Shown: positions 46,981-54,863 of the stretch, piece after piece | Numbering within the stretch: position 1 is the stretch's first letter | How the letters are laid out: each line of letters starts with the position of its first letter | Source of the DNA: Desulfonatronum lacustre DSM 10312 | GTDB taxonomy: Bacteria; Desulfobacterota; Desulfovibrionia; Desulfovibrionales; Desulfonatronaceae | Assembly: GCF_000519265.1 (NCBI RefSeq) | Contig: NZ_KI912608.1 | Coordinates: 3,647,921 to 3,711,920, forward strand | Length of the DNA: 64,000 nucleotides | Direction of reading: 5' to 3' | Notes under the pieces: model-generated | Database searches by the model: none | Told to the model about the DNA's origin: nothing | The model's input: only the letters and a program-made list of their open reading frames with translations | Position numbers and translations under genes: made by a program

Positions 46981-47897
46981 GGCCGGCCTCCCTGGTCGGG
47001 GAAAAGCGGGTCGCGCCGGACCAGGGCTTCCAGATAGCGGCCGTATCCGCTTTTGCGCAGCGGTTTGGCCAGCTCCAGGACGTCCTCGGCCCTGATCCAG
47101 CCATTGGCGTAGGCGATCTCTTCCGGGCAGGCGATCTTCAGGCCCTGGCGCTCTTCCATGGTCTGCACGAAATTGCCGGCCTGGAGCAGGGAGGCGTGGG
47201 TGCCCGTGTCCAGCCAGGCAAAGCCGCGGCCCAGGCATTCTACGTGCAACTGCTTGCGCTGGAGGTAGACCATGTTCACGTCGGTGATTTCCAGTTCACC
47301 GCGTGGGGAGGGTTGCAGCTCGGAGGCGATCTTCGTGACCTGGTTGTCGTAGACGTACAGGCCGGTGACGGCCCAGTTGGATTTGGGAACCTCGGGCTTT
47401 TCCTCAATGCTTCGCGCCGTTCCCCGGTCGTCGAAGTCCACCACGCCGTAACGTTCCGGGTCGCTGACCCAGTAGCCGAACACCGTGGCCCCGCTGTGGG
47501 TGGTCATGGCCCGGCGCAGTTTTTCGGTCAATCCGTGACCGTAAAAAATATTGTCTCCGAGGATCAGGGCGCAGCCCCGGTCGGCCAGGAAGTCCCGGCC
47601 GATCAGAAAGGCCTGGGCAATGCCGCCGGGTTTGGGCTGGGCCGCGTATTCCAACTGGACACCCCACTGGCTTCCGTCACCGAGCAGGTTCCGGAAGGCC
47701 GGGCCGTCCTCGGGGGTGGTGATGACCAGGATTTCCCGGATACCGGCCAGCATCAACACGCTGAGCGGGTAGTAGATCATCGGCTTGTCGTACACGGCCA
47801 TCAGCTGCTTGCTCGTGGCCCTGGTCAGCGGATACAACCGGGTGCCCGAGCCTCCGGCCAGAATGATTCCCTTGCGTTTGTTCTCGACGGACGTCAC
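46977..47897 (-). CDS. rfbA: Glucose-1-phosphate thymidylyltransferase
   Basis: A 306-residue enzyme with [16 protein letters not shown] (nucleotide site), [19 protein letters not shown] and [10 protein letters not shown]. Start is GTG 47897 with GGGAGGAATC upstream. First step of dTDP-rhamnose synthesis. A 9-bp minisatellite begins 15 bp before the start codon, so its expression may vary with repeat number. Confidence 0.95.
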   Translation of the reverse strand: MTSVENKRKGIILAGGSGTRLYPLTRATSKQLMAVYDKPMIYYPLSVLMLAGIREILVITTPEDGPAFRNLLGDGSQWGVQLEYAAQPKPGGIAQAFLIGRDFLADRGCALILGDNIFYGHGLTEKLRRAMTTHSGATVFGYWVSDPERYGVVDFDDRGTARSIEEKPEVPKSNWAVTGLYVYDNQVTKIASELQPSPRGELEITDVNMVYLQRKQLHVECLGRGFAWLDTGTHASLLQAGNFVQTMEERQGLKIACPEEIAYANGWIRAEDVLELAKPLRKSGYGRYLEALVRRDPLFPDQGGRP

Positions 47898-47911
47898 GAT
47901 TCCTCCCAGGG

Positions 47912-48003
47912 GAATGGGTTGAATGGGTTGAATGGGTTGAATGGGTTGAATGGGTTGAATGGGTTGAATGGGTTGAATGGGTTGAATGGGTTGAATGGGT
48001 GAT
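47912..48003. repeat. 9-bp minisatellite upstream of rfbA
   Basis: About ten perfect copies of GAATGGGTT in tandem. It fills most of the space between the preceding gene and rfbA and ends just before the rfbA Shine-Dalgarno. A frame reading NPF repeats across it is an artefact of the 9-bp period. Perfect identity suggests recent or ongoing length change. Confidence 0.95.
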
Positions 48004-48015
48004 GGTGGTTGTCCG

Positions 48016-48789
48016 CTAAGCGCCTGTGTTTTTCAGGTCCCGCAACAATTCGCGAACGTCCGACTCGCGACGGGCGCAGGTTGTCTTGGCGAATTGCCGG
48101 ATGGTTTTTTGCACGGTGTCCGGGGGCGGGTACTCCGGAAAAACGGGCAGGCACAGCGAGGCGAAATCAATGCACGTGAACAGCATGCCCCGGTCCCTGC
48201 CGATCTCACACGACGCCCCGGCGGCCTTTTCCATGGAGCAGGACCGGGCATCCAGCCTTTTCACGAACTGCAGTACCTCTCCAGCTGATTGTTCCGTGTT
48301 CAGCTTGGTGATGGTGTGGTTCAATTTTTCCGCCCACTCCACCATCTTCAGGTATCCGCTGAAGGCGATCTTGCGTTTGGGGTTCGTGGGGTCGTCCCGG
48401 TATCCGCCGTGCAGATAGACGTCCACTTCGGCATGGGTGCGGGAGTACGCGGAAAAGAGCAATTTAGAATATCTGCCGTGCAGCGTCCAGGCGGTGGGCT
48501 TGGAAAGACGGCGCGCGATTTCCTCCCGAGGAGCCGGGGAGGGGTGTTCCGGAGCGGGGTGGCCGAGGACGGCGTAAAAGGCCTGAATGGTTTCCGCGTC
48601 CAGCAAGACACCGTGGAGGACGTTTTGCTCGTCCATGACCCGTTTGCCCAGTTCCAGCACCTGCCGGGACCGGGCCGTGAACCGATCCATTTCTTCTTCA
48701 AGGGCCTTGCGCTGCCCGAAAAACGTCTGCGCGGCTTCGGAAATGACTTCGGTCGCCAGTTCGTCGGCCATTTGCTCGAGATGGCTCAT
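48016..48789 (-). CDS. Conserved-looking protein of unknown function
   Basis: A 257-residue protein from ATG 48789 (AGGAGC seven bases upstream). The N-terminal half is helical and charged ([20 protein letters not shown]), the C-terminal half has several Cys ([34 protein letters not shown]) and is mixed. No signal peptide or membrane segment. Codon use is like its neighbours. I cannot assign a family. Confidence 0.55.
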   Translation of the reverse strand: MSHLEQMADELATEVISEAAQTFFGQRKALEEEMDRFTARSRQVLELGKRVMDEQNVLHGVLLDAETIQAFYAVLGHPAPEHPSPAPREEIARRLSKPTAWTLHGRYSKLLFSAYSRTHAEVDVYLHGGYRDDPTNPKRKIAFSGYLKMVEWAEKLNHTITKLNTEQSAGEVLQFVKRLDARSCSMEKAAGASCEIGRDRGMLFTCIDFASLCLPVFPEYPPPDTVQKTIRQFAKTTCARRESDVRELLRDLKNTGA

Positions 48790-49303
48790 CAGTTTGCTCC
48801 TGACTGTTTTCGTGTCGATCGGAATGGATTTCAGGCGCCGCATGGGCGCAAAATGGATCTCGCTCTTCACCTGCGATCTGAATCGGTATCGAAATCGAAA
48901 TCGTGATCGAAATCGAACGTCATGTCCAAGAAGATCGTAATCACAGGGTGGTGCACAGTATTTTCAAATTTCGATTTCGATTTCGATTTCGATCTCGACT
49001 TGGATTATGATGCGAACAGATTTGCTCTGGACGCCGGATATGCGCGCATTGACATTTGAAAAAAACAGCATGTATGGCATACAGGCCGAACATGTGTGAT
49101 GCCGTCTTCGGCGAGCGGAACCATGCTTTTTTCCGCCACGAAATCGATGGTGAAATCCGGTTTTGGGTCGGCTGAAGGCCAAGCCCTTGGAAAGAAAGCA
49201 TCCTTTGCCCCGGTTGTCAAAATGCCCAAGCGATGCGTGCTTGCCATTTTGGTCCTGGGAGCCCACAATAATTCAAACAACCCAACACGGAAGCAGCAGC
49301 GTC
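48790..49303. other. Intergenic region between divergent genes
   Basis: The first part holds hairpin element F (48880-49026). Several short frames on both strands run through 49027-49303, but none has family features, signal or a good Shine-Dalgarno. Promoters for both flanking genes should lie here; none is clear. Confidence 0.45.
48880..49026. repeat. Hexamer-arm hairpin element, copy F (CTTGGACATG-core class, inverted)
   Basis: Read on the minus strand it has the same order as E1 and E2: CAAATCTGTTCGCATCATAA, an arm of GATCGAAATCG units, a core with TGTGATTACGATC and CTTCTTGGACATGACGTTCG, then CGATTTCGATCACGATTTCG and ATACCGATTCAGA. Its left flank matches E1 (AATCTGTTC...AATCCAA). It is the third copy of this class within 12 kb. 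Confidence 0.85.
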
Positions 49304-49867
49304 ATGAGCACAGTCAATTATGTGAAATGTTTTTTGCGGGACAAAAACGTCGCCTCCATCACCCCGACATCCCCCTTTGGGGTGAAGCGGGTGTGCAAGA
49401 AGATCGATTTTTCCCAGGCCAACGTGATCGTCGAATACGGCCCCGGGGCCGGGGTGTTCACGGAGTATCTGCTCAAAAAGATGCGACCCGGCGCCCATCT
49501 CGTCCTGATCGAGCGCAACAAGGACATGTTCAAATGTCTGACCAAGGCGTTTCGCAGCGAGCGGGTGCACATCTTCAACGACAGCGTGGAAAACGTCGGC
49601 GCCCTGGTCAACGGGCAGTTGCCGGGCAAGCCGGACTATATCATTTCCGGCATTCCCTTTTCCTATCTCGACCAGCAAACCCGGCAGGAAATCATCCATC
49701 AAACCCACCAGATACTGGCCGAGAACGGCAAGTTCCTGGCCTACCAGACGTTCTACCAGAAGGACGACCACCTGTTCGTGCATCTGGAGCATTTTTTCCG
49801 GAACGTCAAATCCGAGTTCGAGCTGCTGAACATTCCCCCGATGCGGATTTATGAAGCCGTGAAATAA
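49304..49867 (+). CDS. SAM-dependent methyltransferase, PmtA/KsgA-like
   Basis: A 187-residue protein from ATG 49304. VKCFLRDKNVASITPTSPFG is the opening of PmtA-like phospholipid N-methyltransferases; VIVEYGPGAGVFTEYLL is SAM motif I and ISGIPFSYL replaces the NPPF-type motif IV. Substrate could be phosphatidylethanolamine or another lipid head group; rRNA is less likely given the length. Upstream frame extensions to 49163 have no support. Confidence 0.8.
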   Translation: MSTVNYVKCFLRDKNVASITPTSPFGVKRVCKKIDFSQANVIVEYGPGAGVFTEYLLKKMRPGAHLVLIERNKDMFKCLTKAFRSERVHIFNDSVENVGALVNGQLPGKPDYIISGIPFSYLDQQTRQEIIHQTHQILAENGKFLAYQTFYQKDDHLFVHLEHFFRNVKSEFELLNIPPMRIYEAVK

Positions 49868-49891
49868 CCCTGTCGAGCAAGGAGGGGCGTC

Positions 49892-51046
49892 GTGCGCAAG
49901 GTCCTGATGGTTGCAATCGGCGCGGTGGTCCTGGCCGCGGCGCTCTTGATCCTCTTCTGGCGTCCCGGAGATGAGCAAGCGCTCGTGGATGTTCCCCCCG
50001 CGCGGACGGCTTCTCCCGAGCCGCAAGCTCCCGTGGGCTCGCGGTACGTCGCGCCTCTTGTCGCTCCCGACTCTCCACCTGGTCCCGCAATACATCCGTC
50101 CGACGAGGCAACGGATGCTCCCGGCTTGCCGAAAACCCAGCCGGACGCCCAGTCAGAAGCCCAGCCAGACTCCCTGGAAGACTCCCTGGACGCCGGCCCT
50201 GACGAGCCCGAGCCGTCCGGCGTGTCGAACATCAGCGGCACTTTTTTCGATGACTTGGCCGGGCAGATCGTGGCTGGATACCATCCGCCCCGGTCCGAGT
50301 TCAATTCCGGGTCCCGGGGGCGGTTGCAATTCCATTTTTCGTCCCTGAACCGGCGCTATGGCATGGACTTGGTCGGCCTGGAGCACCAAAGTCCGTCGCT
50401 GATCCAGGGCAGGGAGGAGATTTTCCGGAACCTGCTTCAGCCCGAGGCTTTGGAAACCATATGGGCGCTGTTCATGCCGGTCTTCGAGCAGGCCTTGGAT
50501 GAAGCGCTTCAGACGGGCCGGTGGTCCTTTCCGGCGGCGGGATCGTCGCCCGATGAGCGCGGCCTGACCATCCAGGAGCAGCAGGAGTTCTACCGCTTGT
50601 TGTCCGGTTCCGCCGCGGCCCTGGCCCAGGCTGTGCAAAGCTACGCGGACCATGAAGACGCTCCGGCCCTGACGGAGCGGTGGCTCCAAACCCAGACCAA
50701 GGCCGATGCCGCCCACTCCCGGTACCAGCAGGCCGATGCCGAACTCTTGGTCGCCCAGGAGGAAACCCCCGACGATGAGGTGCGGATTCTGGCCGAACGA
50801 CTGGAACGGGACGCCGCGGCCCAGGGAATCATGCAGGCCATCGCCGCCAGGGAACAGGCCCGGCAAGACCTGCTGACCATTTACGTCACCGGGGCCTCCC
50901 GCCCCGAACTGAGTGAATCCGAACTGGTCTACCTCGCCGAATGGCTCTTCCGCCGCGTTCAAGCCCACCCCGAGCGCATCCAGGCCATCCGCTTCATGGC
51001 CGATAAATTCCGCGAACTGTCCCTGCGTCTGAGTCCGGGTTCCTGA
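49892..51046 (+). CDS. Membrane-anchored protein of unknown function with helical C-terminus
   Basis: A 384-residue protein from GTG 49892 (AAGGAGG upstream). One N-terminal membrane segment (VLMVAIGAVVLAAALLILFW) anchors it. Residues 30-115 are Pro/Ala/Asp-rich and probably disordered. The folded part starts near GTFFDDLAGQIVAGYHPP and ends in long helices (RILAERLERDAAAQG), giving a shape like lipase chaperones, but their diagnostic motif is absent. I cannot assign a family. It meets the KS gene tail to tail, 14 bp apart. Confidence 0.6.
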   Translation: MRKVLMVAIGAVVLAAALLILFWRPGDEQALVDVPPARTASPEPQAPVGSRYVAPLVAPDSPPGPAIHPSDEATDAPGLPKTQPDAQSEAQPDSLEDSLDAGPDEPEPSGVSNISGTFFDDLAGQIVAGYHPPRSEFNSGSRGRLQFHFSSLNRRYGMDLVGLEHQSPSLIQGREEIFRNLLQPEALETIWALFMPVFEQALDEALQTGRWSFPAAGSSPDERGLTIQEQQEFYRLLSGSAAALAQAVQSYADHEDAPALTERWLQTQTKADAAHSRYQQADAELLVAQEETPDDEVRILAERLERDAAAQGIMQAIAAREQARQDLLTIYVTGASRPELSESELVYLAEWLFRRVQAHPERIQAIRFMADKFRELSLRLSPGS

Positions 51047-51060
51047 TTTCCGTCTTCCTC

Positions 51061-52284
51061 TCACCGGGAAAGGGCCAGGACGCTGTTGGTCCCGCCGAAG
51101 GCCAGGGATTGGGACAGGGCGTGGGGTTGGTCGCGGTTGGTCGTTATGGTGAGGGGAGACAGGGCGATGTCCTCGCCCGGTTCGGAGAATCCGGGACTCG
51201 CGGGAACCTTGCCCAGGCGCAGAAACGCCAGGCTGAGCACGGCTTCGATGGCCCCGGCGGCGCCGAGGGTATGCCCCGTGGCGCCTTTGGTGGACAGGAG
51301 CGGGACGGCGGGCAAGGCCTCGGCCAAGACTTTGCTTTCCACGGCGTCGTTGTCCTTGGTTCCCGTGCCGTGGGCATTGATGAAGGCGATGTCGTCCGCG
51401 CAAAGACCGGAGAGGCGCAGTGCCTCGGTCAGGGCGGTTTTCAGCCCCACCCCTTCGGGGTGCGGCGCGGTCAGGTGATGGGCGTCGCAGGCCGTCCCGT
51501 ATCCGAGAATTCTCCCAAGTATTTCCCTCAGCACTCCCTTCCCCGCCTCTTTCCCCGACGGCTGGGCCTCCAGAATCATGATCCCCGCGCCCTCGCCCAG
51601 ATTCAGCCCTCGGCGAGCCCGGTCAAAGGGGCGGCACGGCTCCGGGTCCATGATCTTCAGGGAAGCGAAGCCGTTGTAGGTTACCCGGCACAGCTCATCC
51701 GCGCCTCCGGCCACCACCACGTCACACAACCCCGCCCGGATCCACCCGGCCCCGATCCCGATGGCGTCCGTACCCGAGGAACAGGCGTTGGTCACGGTCT
51801 GACACGGCCCCCGGAATCCGAATTCCCGAGCGATGGCCGACGCGGGGTTGCCGCGCAGATAGCGCCGCACGGGCTCCATGTCCGGATGCAGGGACTGGAG
51901 ATATTCGCGGTAAAATTCCTCACTGTTCAGCGTCCCGCCCACGGTGGTGCCGATGCAGACCCCGATGCGCAAATCTTGGCGACGATCCGTCGAGAGAACA
52001 GCCTGCTCAAGGGCCTCGCGGGCCGCGTGCAGGGCGAAGCGCACGGTCAGGGTCCGGCGGGTGTTCTGATCCTTCGCGAAGAACGCCTCGGGGACCTCAA
52101 AGACGGGGTAGGCCGTGGGATGGCTGCTCTGAAACCGTCGGGCCGGGGCCGGAGCGCGGCGGCCCGAAAAGATGGTTTCCAGGCTCTGCTCCAGGTTCAA
52201 ACCGGCCGCGCAGATGCATCCCATTCCGGTTACGGCTACCGGCGCGGGGCTGTTCGCGGCATGGTTCGGACAAGATCCGCTCAC
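51061..52284 (-). CDS. Beta-ketoacyl-ACP synthase (FabF-like)
   Basis: A 407-residue thiolase-fold enzyme. The Cys-His-His triad is intact: VTNACSSGTDAIG, NAHGTGTKDND and KGATGHTLGAAG. It should extend an ACP-bound chain. I chose GTG 52284, which overlaps the ACP stop; a longer in-frame ATG at 52314 lies inside the ACP gene. It is the last gene of the long operon. It resembles ApeO/ApeC-type ketosynthases of aryl-polyene clusters more than a housekeeping FabF by context (inference). Confidence 0.9.
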   Translation of the reverse strand: MSGSCPNHAANSPAPVAVTGMGCICAAGLNLEQSLETIFSGRRAPAPARRFQSSHPTAYPVFEVPEAFFAKDQNTRRTLTVRFALHAAREALEQAVLSTDRRQDLRIGVCIGTTVGGTLNSEEFYREYLQSLHPDMEPVRRYLRGNPASAIAREFGFRGPCQTVTNACSSGTDAIGIGAGWIRAGLCDVVVAGGADELCRVTYNGFASLKIMDPEPCRPFDRARRGLNLGEGAGIMILEAQPSGKEAGKGVLREILGRILGYGTACDAHHLTAPHPEGVGLKTALTEALRLSGLCADDIAFINAHGTGTKDNDAVESKVLAEALPAVPLLSTKGATGHTLGAAGAIEAVLSLAFLRLGKVPASPGFSEPGEDIALSPLTITTNRDQPHALSQSLAFGGTNSVLALSR

Positions 52285-52535
52285 TGGGGATTGCGCTCCT
52301 GGATGAAGTCGCACAGCGCGTTGACGGATTGAAAGGCCGTGCGCCCTTGCTCCATGTCCGCGATGACCACGCCGAAATGCTTCTGGATGATCACCACCAA
52401 CTCCACCGCATCCAGGGAGTCCAGCCCCAGTCCCTCCCCGAAGAGCGGCGCGTCGTCGTCAATATCCTCGGGGGAGACATCCTCCAGATTCAGTTCCTCG
52501 ACCAGGGTTTGTTTGACTTTATCCTTGAAGGTCAT
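52281..52535 (-). CDS. Acyl carrier protein
   Basis: An 84-residue ACP. GLGLDSLDAVELVVII contains Ser40, the phosphopantetheine site. The acidic helix II is typical for type II fatty acid or polyketide systems. Overlaps the KS gene by 4 nt. A dedicated ACP next to a KS, dehydratase and thioesterase marks a specialised acyl pathway. Confidence 0.93.
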   Translation of the reverse strand: MTFKDKVKQTLVEELNLEDVSPEDIDDDAPLFGEGLGLDSLDAVELVVIIQKHFGVVIADMEQGRTAFQSVNALCDFIQERNPQ

Positions 52536-52574
52536 TGTGTCGTCCTTTGTTCGTCTTGAACGGCGTCTTATTCG

Positions 52575-53492
52575 TTATCGGGGTGTGTTCCACATGTCGT
52601 GAAAGTTGTAAAACTGGTAGGGATTGGCTTGAACATAGGTTTCCAGGGATTCCACGAATTCCAGGGCGAACGGTCGCAGGGCCTCCAGCCGACGATCCCG
52701 GATTCGGGGGACCCGGATCACCCGGGCCAGGTCCAGGGCATAGGCGTCGGGAGCGGTCTTGCGCGAGAAGAGCACGGCCACCGGGGCTCCGGTGGTGGCG
52801 GCGATTTTGTAGGCCCCTACCGGAAAGGCGGCTGGTTCGCCCAGAAACGGCAGCTCCAGATGGTTCTGGTCGTGGCCGAAGATCCGGTCGCCCATGACGC
52901 TGACGATTTCCCCGCGCCCCAAGGCCTGGACGATTTCCACGGCCCCGCCCAGAAATCCGTTGGGGTCGATGATCCGGTATGGTGATTCCAGACCCTTATG
53001 TTCATGATAGTGCCGGTCCACGTCGCCCTGGTCCCGCTGCATGAGCAGGTGCGTCGGAACCTGAAGTCTGTTCAGGCCGGACATGGCCGCCTGCCAGCAG
53101 CCCACGTGGGCGCCCATCAGGATCAGTCCCTTTCCGTGGTCCAGCAGCTCCCGGAGTATCTGGAACCCGTTGAAACGGACGGCCAGGCTTTCCGGGCCGA
53201 GGATGCCCGCCCGGGCCCTGTCCACCAGGGCCTGGGCAAAGCAGAGGCTGAGCCGGAAACTGTCCGTAAAGGCCCGGAAGCCGGTGCGGGTCGGGAATCG
53301 GCGGCGGAGATAATGCCGGGTTCTGGCCCGAAGCCGGGGCCGAAAGAGCAGGTAATACGCAACCACCGGGTAGGTCCAGGCATAGGCCAGACGACGCCCG
53401 CCCAGGCGAACGGCCAGATAGAAGAACTGGTGCTGCCATTTGGCGGCGATGCTCCGGCTGGACCAGGATGAGGAGGCGGAACTATTCAGCAT
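52575..53492 (-). CDS. Lysophospholipid/lipid A-type acyltransferase
   Basis: A 305-residue LPLAT-superfamily protein from ATG 53492; a longer frame upstream is only repeat sequence. ILMGAHVGCWQAAMSGL is the catalytic block, but the usual acidic residue of the HX4(D/E) motif is Gln. GDRIFG and FLGEPAAFPVGAYKIA are further LpxL-like features. Aryl-polyene clusters also carry such acyltransferases for lipid anchoring. Hairpin element H lies 17 bp upstream of its start. Confidence 0.85.
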   Translation of the reverse strand: MLNSSASSSWSSRSIAAKWQHQFFYLAVRLGGRRLAYAWTYPVVAYYLLFRPRLRARTRHYLRRRFPTRTGFRAFTDSFRLSLCFAQALVDRARAGILGPESLAVRFNGFQILRELLDHGKGLILMGAHVGCWQAAMSGLNRLQVPTHLLMQRDQGDVDRHYHEHKGLESPYRIIDPNGFLGGAVEIVQALGRGEIVSVMGDRIFGHDQNHLELPFLGEPAAFPVGAYKIAATTGAPVAVLFSRKTAPDAYALDLARVIRVPRIRDRRLEALRPFALEFVESLETYVQANPYQFYNFHDMWNTPR

Positions 53493-53508
53493 AGAGTAAT
53501 ACCGTTGC

Positions 53509-53609
53509 CGGGGTCGGAATCGGTATCGGGATCGAAAACGCTGGGAAGCGTTCATAATTTTTCCTGTTCCGATTCCGATTCCGATAGCGACCCCGACTCC
53601 GATTGCCGG
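53509..53609. repeat. Hexamer-arm hairpin element, copy H (GGAATCGG subclass)
   Basis: GTTGCCGGGGTCGGAATCGG on the left and CCGATTCCGATTCCGATAGC then CCCCGACTCCGATTGCCGG on the right, around a spacer that itself holds AACGCTGGGAAGCGTT. GTCGGGGTCGCTATCG (reverse strand) is shared with copy G. It lies inside the long minus-strand operon, between GT2-DUF2062 and the acyltransferase, where its RNA hairpin could change the level of downstream genes. Confidence 0.8.
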
Positions 53610-53663
53610 AGCAAGGGCGGACACAAAATGTGCTGAGAAGATACGAAGAGCCAGCGGGGCGGG

Positions 53664-54863
53664 TCATGACGGATCGCGTTCTTTGGCGTTTCGCCGGATG
53701 GAGAGGCGCAGGAAGTGGGCCGTCATGAACGTTGCTCCGGCCACCAGGGAAGCCAGGACCGGAGCCAGGACCAGGGAGCCGAGCACCCATTCCCAGAGCC
53801 GGGCCGGGGCCTGCTGGCCCAGGGTCTGGACGGTGAATTCCGTCAGCCATGAGCCGTGGCGCAGATAATGGCCGACCTCGATGCACAGCGCCGGTACCAG
53901 CGGCGGCATGCACAACTGGCTGGCGGTCAGGGCCACCACCCGGTTCTGGCCCAGATACCCGGCCGTGAGCAGGATGACCATGGTATGGATGCCCACCAGG
54001 GGCAAGGTGCCCAAGAACACGCCCAGGAAAGCGGCCCTGGCCAGGCCGCCCGGCGTGACCGTGTCGCGCAGCAGGATCTTCAGGGACTGGATTGGCCGGA
54101 TGACGCTTATGGCCGCACTGTCGACCGCACTCCCTTGTGTCCGCTGGATGATCCGGCGATGGGGCCAGGGCAGCATGGAGCGCAGGGTCAGCCGGGTGTT
54201 CAGCCAGGATATCCGGACATTGTCCATGATCGCCCGAAAGTGGGAAACCCGCTGCGCGGCCGGGGGATAGTGGACCCTTATAGGCACGTCCAGCAGGTCC
54301 AGCCCGGCCCAGGCCGAGCGGACCAGCACCTCCACCTCGAAGGCGTAGCGGGTTTCGGTGAACTTCAGATGTTCGAACAGGGCCACGGGGTAGGCCCGGA
54401 AACCGCTTTGCGTGTCCAGGAGTTTGCGGCCGGTCTGGACGCGCAGCCAGAAATTGGAGAACCAGCGCCCGAACCTGGACGCCCGGGGCACGTTGGCCGC
54501 GGCGAAATCCCGTGCTCCAACGATGACGGCCAGGGGATGGTTGCGCACGGCGTCGAAAAACCGGGGCAGATCGGCGGGATCGTGCTGCCCGTCCGCGTCG
54601 ATGGTCACGATGTGCGTCACGCCGAGGGCGGCGGCCTCCTGGGCCGCGGTGCGAATCGCCGCGCCCTTGCCCTGGTTCGTCCGGTGCGTCCGGATCTTGA
54701 CGGGCAGGTCGGCGATCCGCGCCAGACCTTGGTCCGTGCTCCCGTCGTCCACCACCAGCACGTCCGGGTGCACCGCCAAAACGCCTTCCACCACCTGCCT
54801 GAGGGTGGCGCCGTGGTTGTACACGGGCACGACCACGAGGATTTGGACTTTTGGGTTACGCAC
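53664..54863 (-). CDS. Family 2 glycosyltransferase fused to a DUF2062 membrane domain
   Basis: A 399-residue protein from GTG 54863, overlapping the radical SAM stop. Residues 1-~230: VVVPVYNHGATLRQVV, VLVVDDGSTDQG and IDADGQHDP (acidic metal site) mark a polyprenyl-phosphate-type GT2. Residues ~270-399: TPGGLARAAFLGVFLGTLPL and QLCMPPLVPALCIEVGHYL are DUF2062, with three or four helices. The same GT2-DUF2062 fusion occurs in aryl-polyene clusters. It probably glycosylates a lipid or the polyene head. Confidence 0.88.
   Translation of the reverse strand: MRNPKVQILVVVPVYNHGATLRQVVEGVLAVHPDVLVVDDGSTDQGLARIADLPVKIRTHRTNQGKGAAIRTAAQEAAALGVTHIVTIDADGQHDPADLPRFFDAVRNHPLAVIVGARDFAAANVPRASRFGRWFSNFWLRVQTGRKLLDTQSGFRAYPVALFEHLKFTETRYAFEVEVLVRSAWAGLDLLDVPIRVHYPPAAQRVSHFRAIMDNVRISWLNTRLTLRSMLPWPHRRIIQRTQGSAVDSAAISVIRPIQSLKILLRDTVTPGGLARAAFLGVFLGTLPLVGIHTMVILLTAGYLGQNRVVALTASQLCMPPLVPALCIEVGHYLRHGSWLTEFTVQTLGQQAPARLWEWVLGSLVLAPVLASLVAGATFMTAHFLRLSIRRNAKERDPS

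Noticed and set aside
47912-48003. CRISPR-like direct repeats
   Set aside because: The 9-bp units are directly adjacent with no spacers, so this is a minisatellite; no cas gene is in the window.
47894-48154. Minus-strand frame with (NPF) repeats
   Set aside because: Only the translation of the 9-bp minisatellite; the period is a multiple of three so no stop appears.
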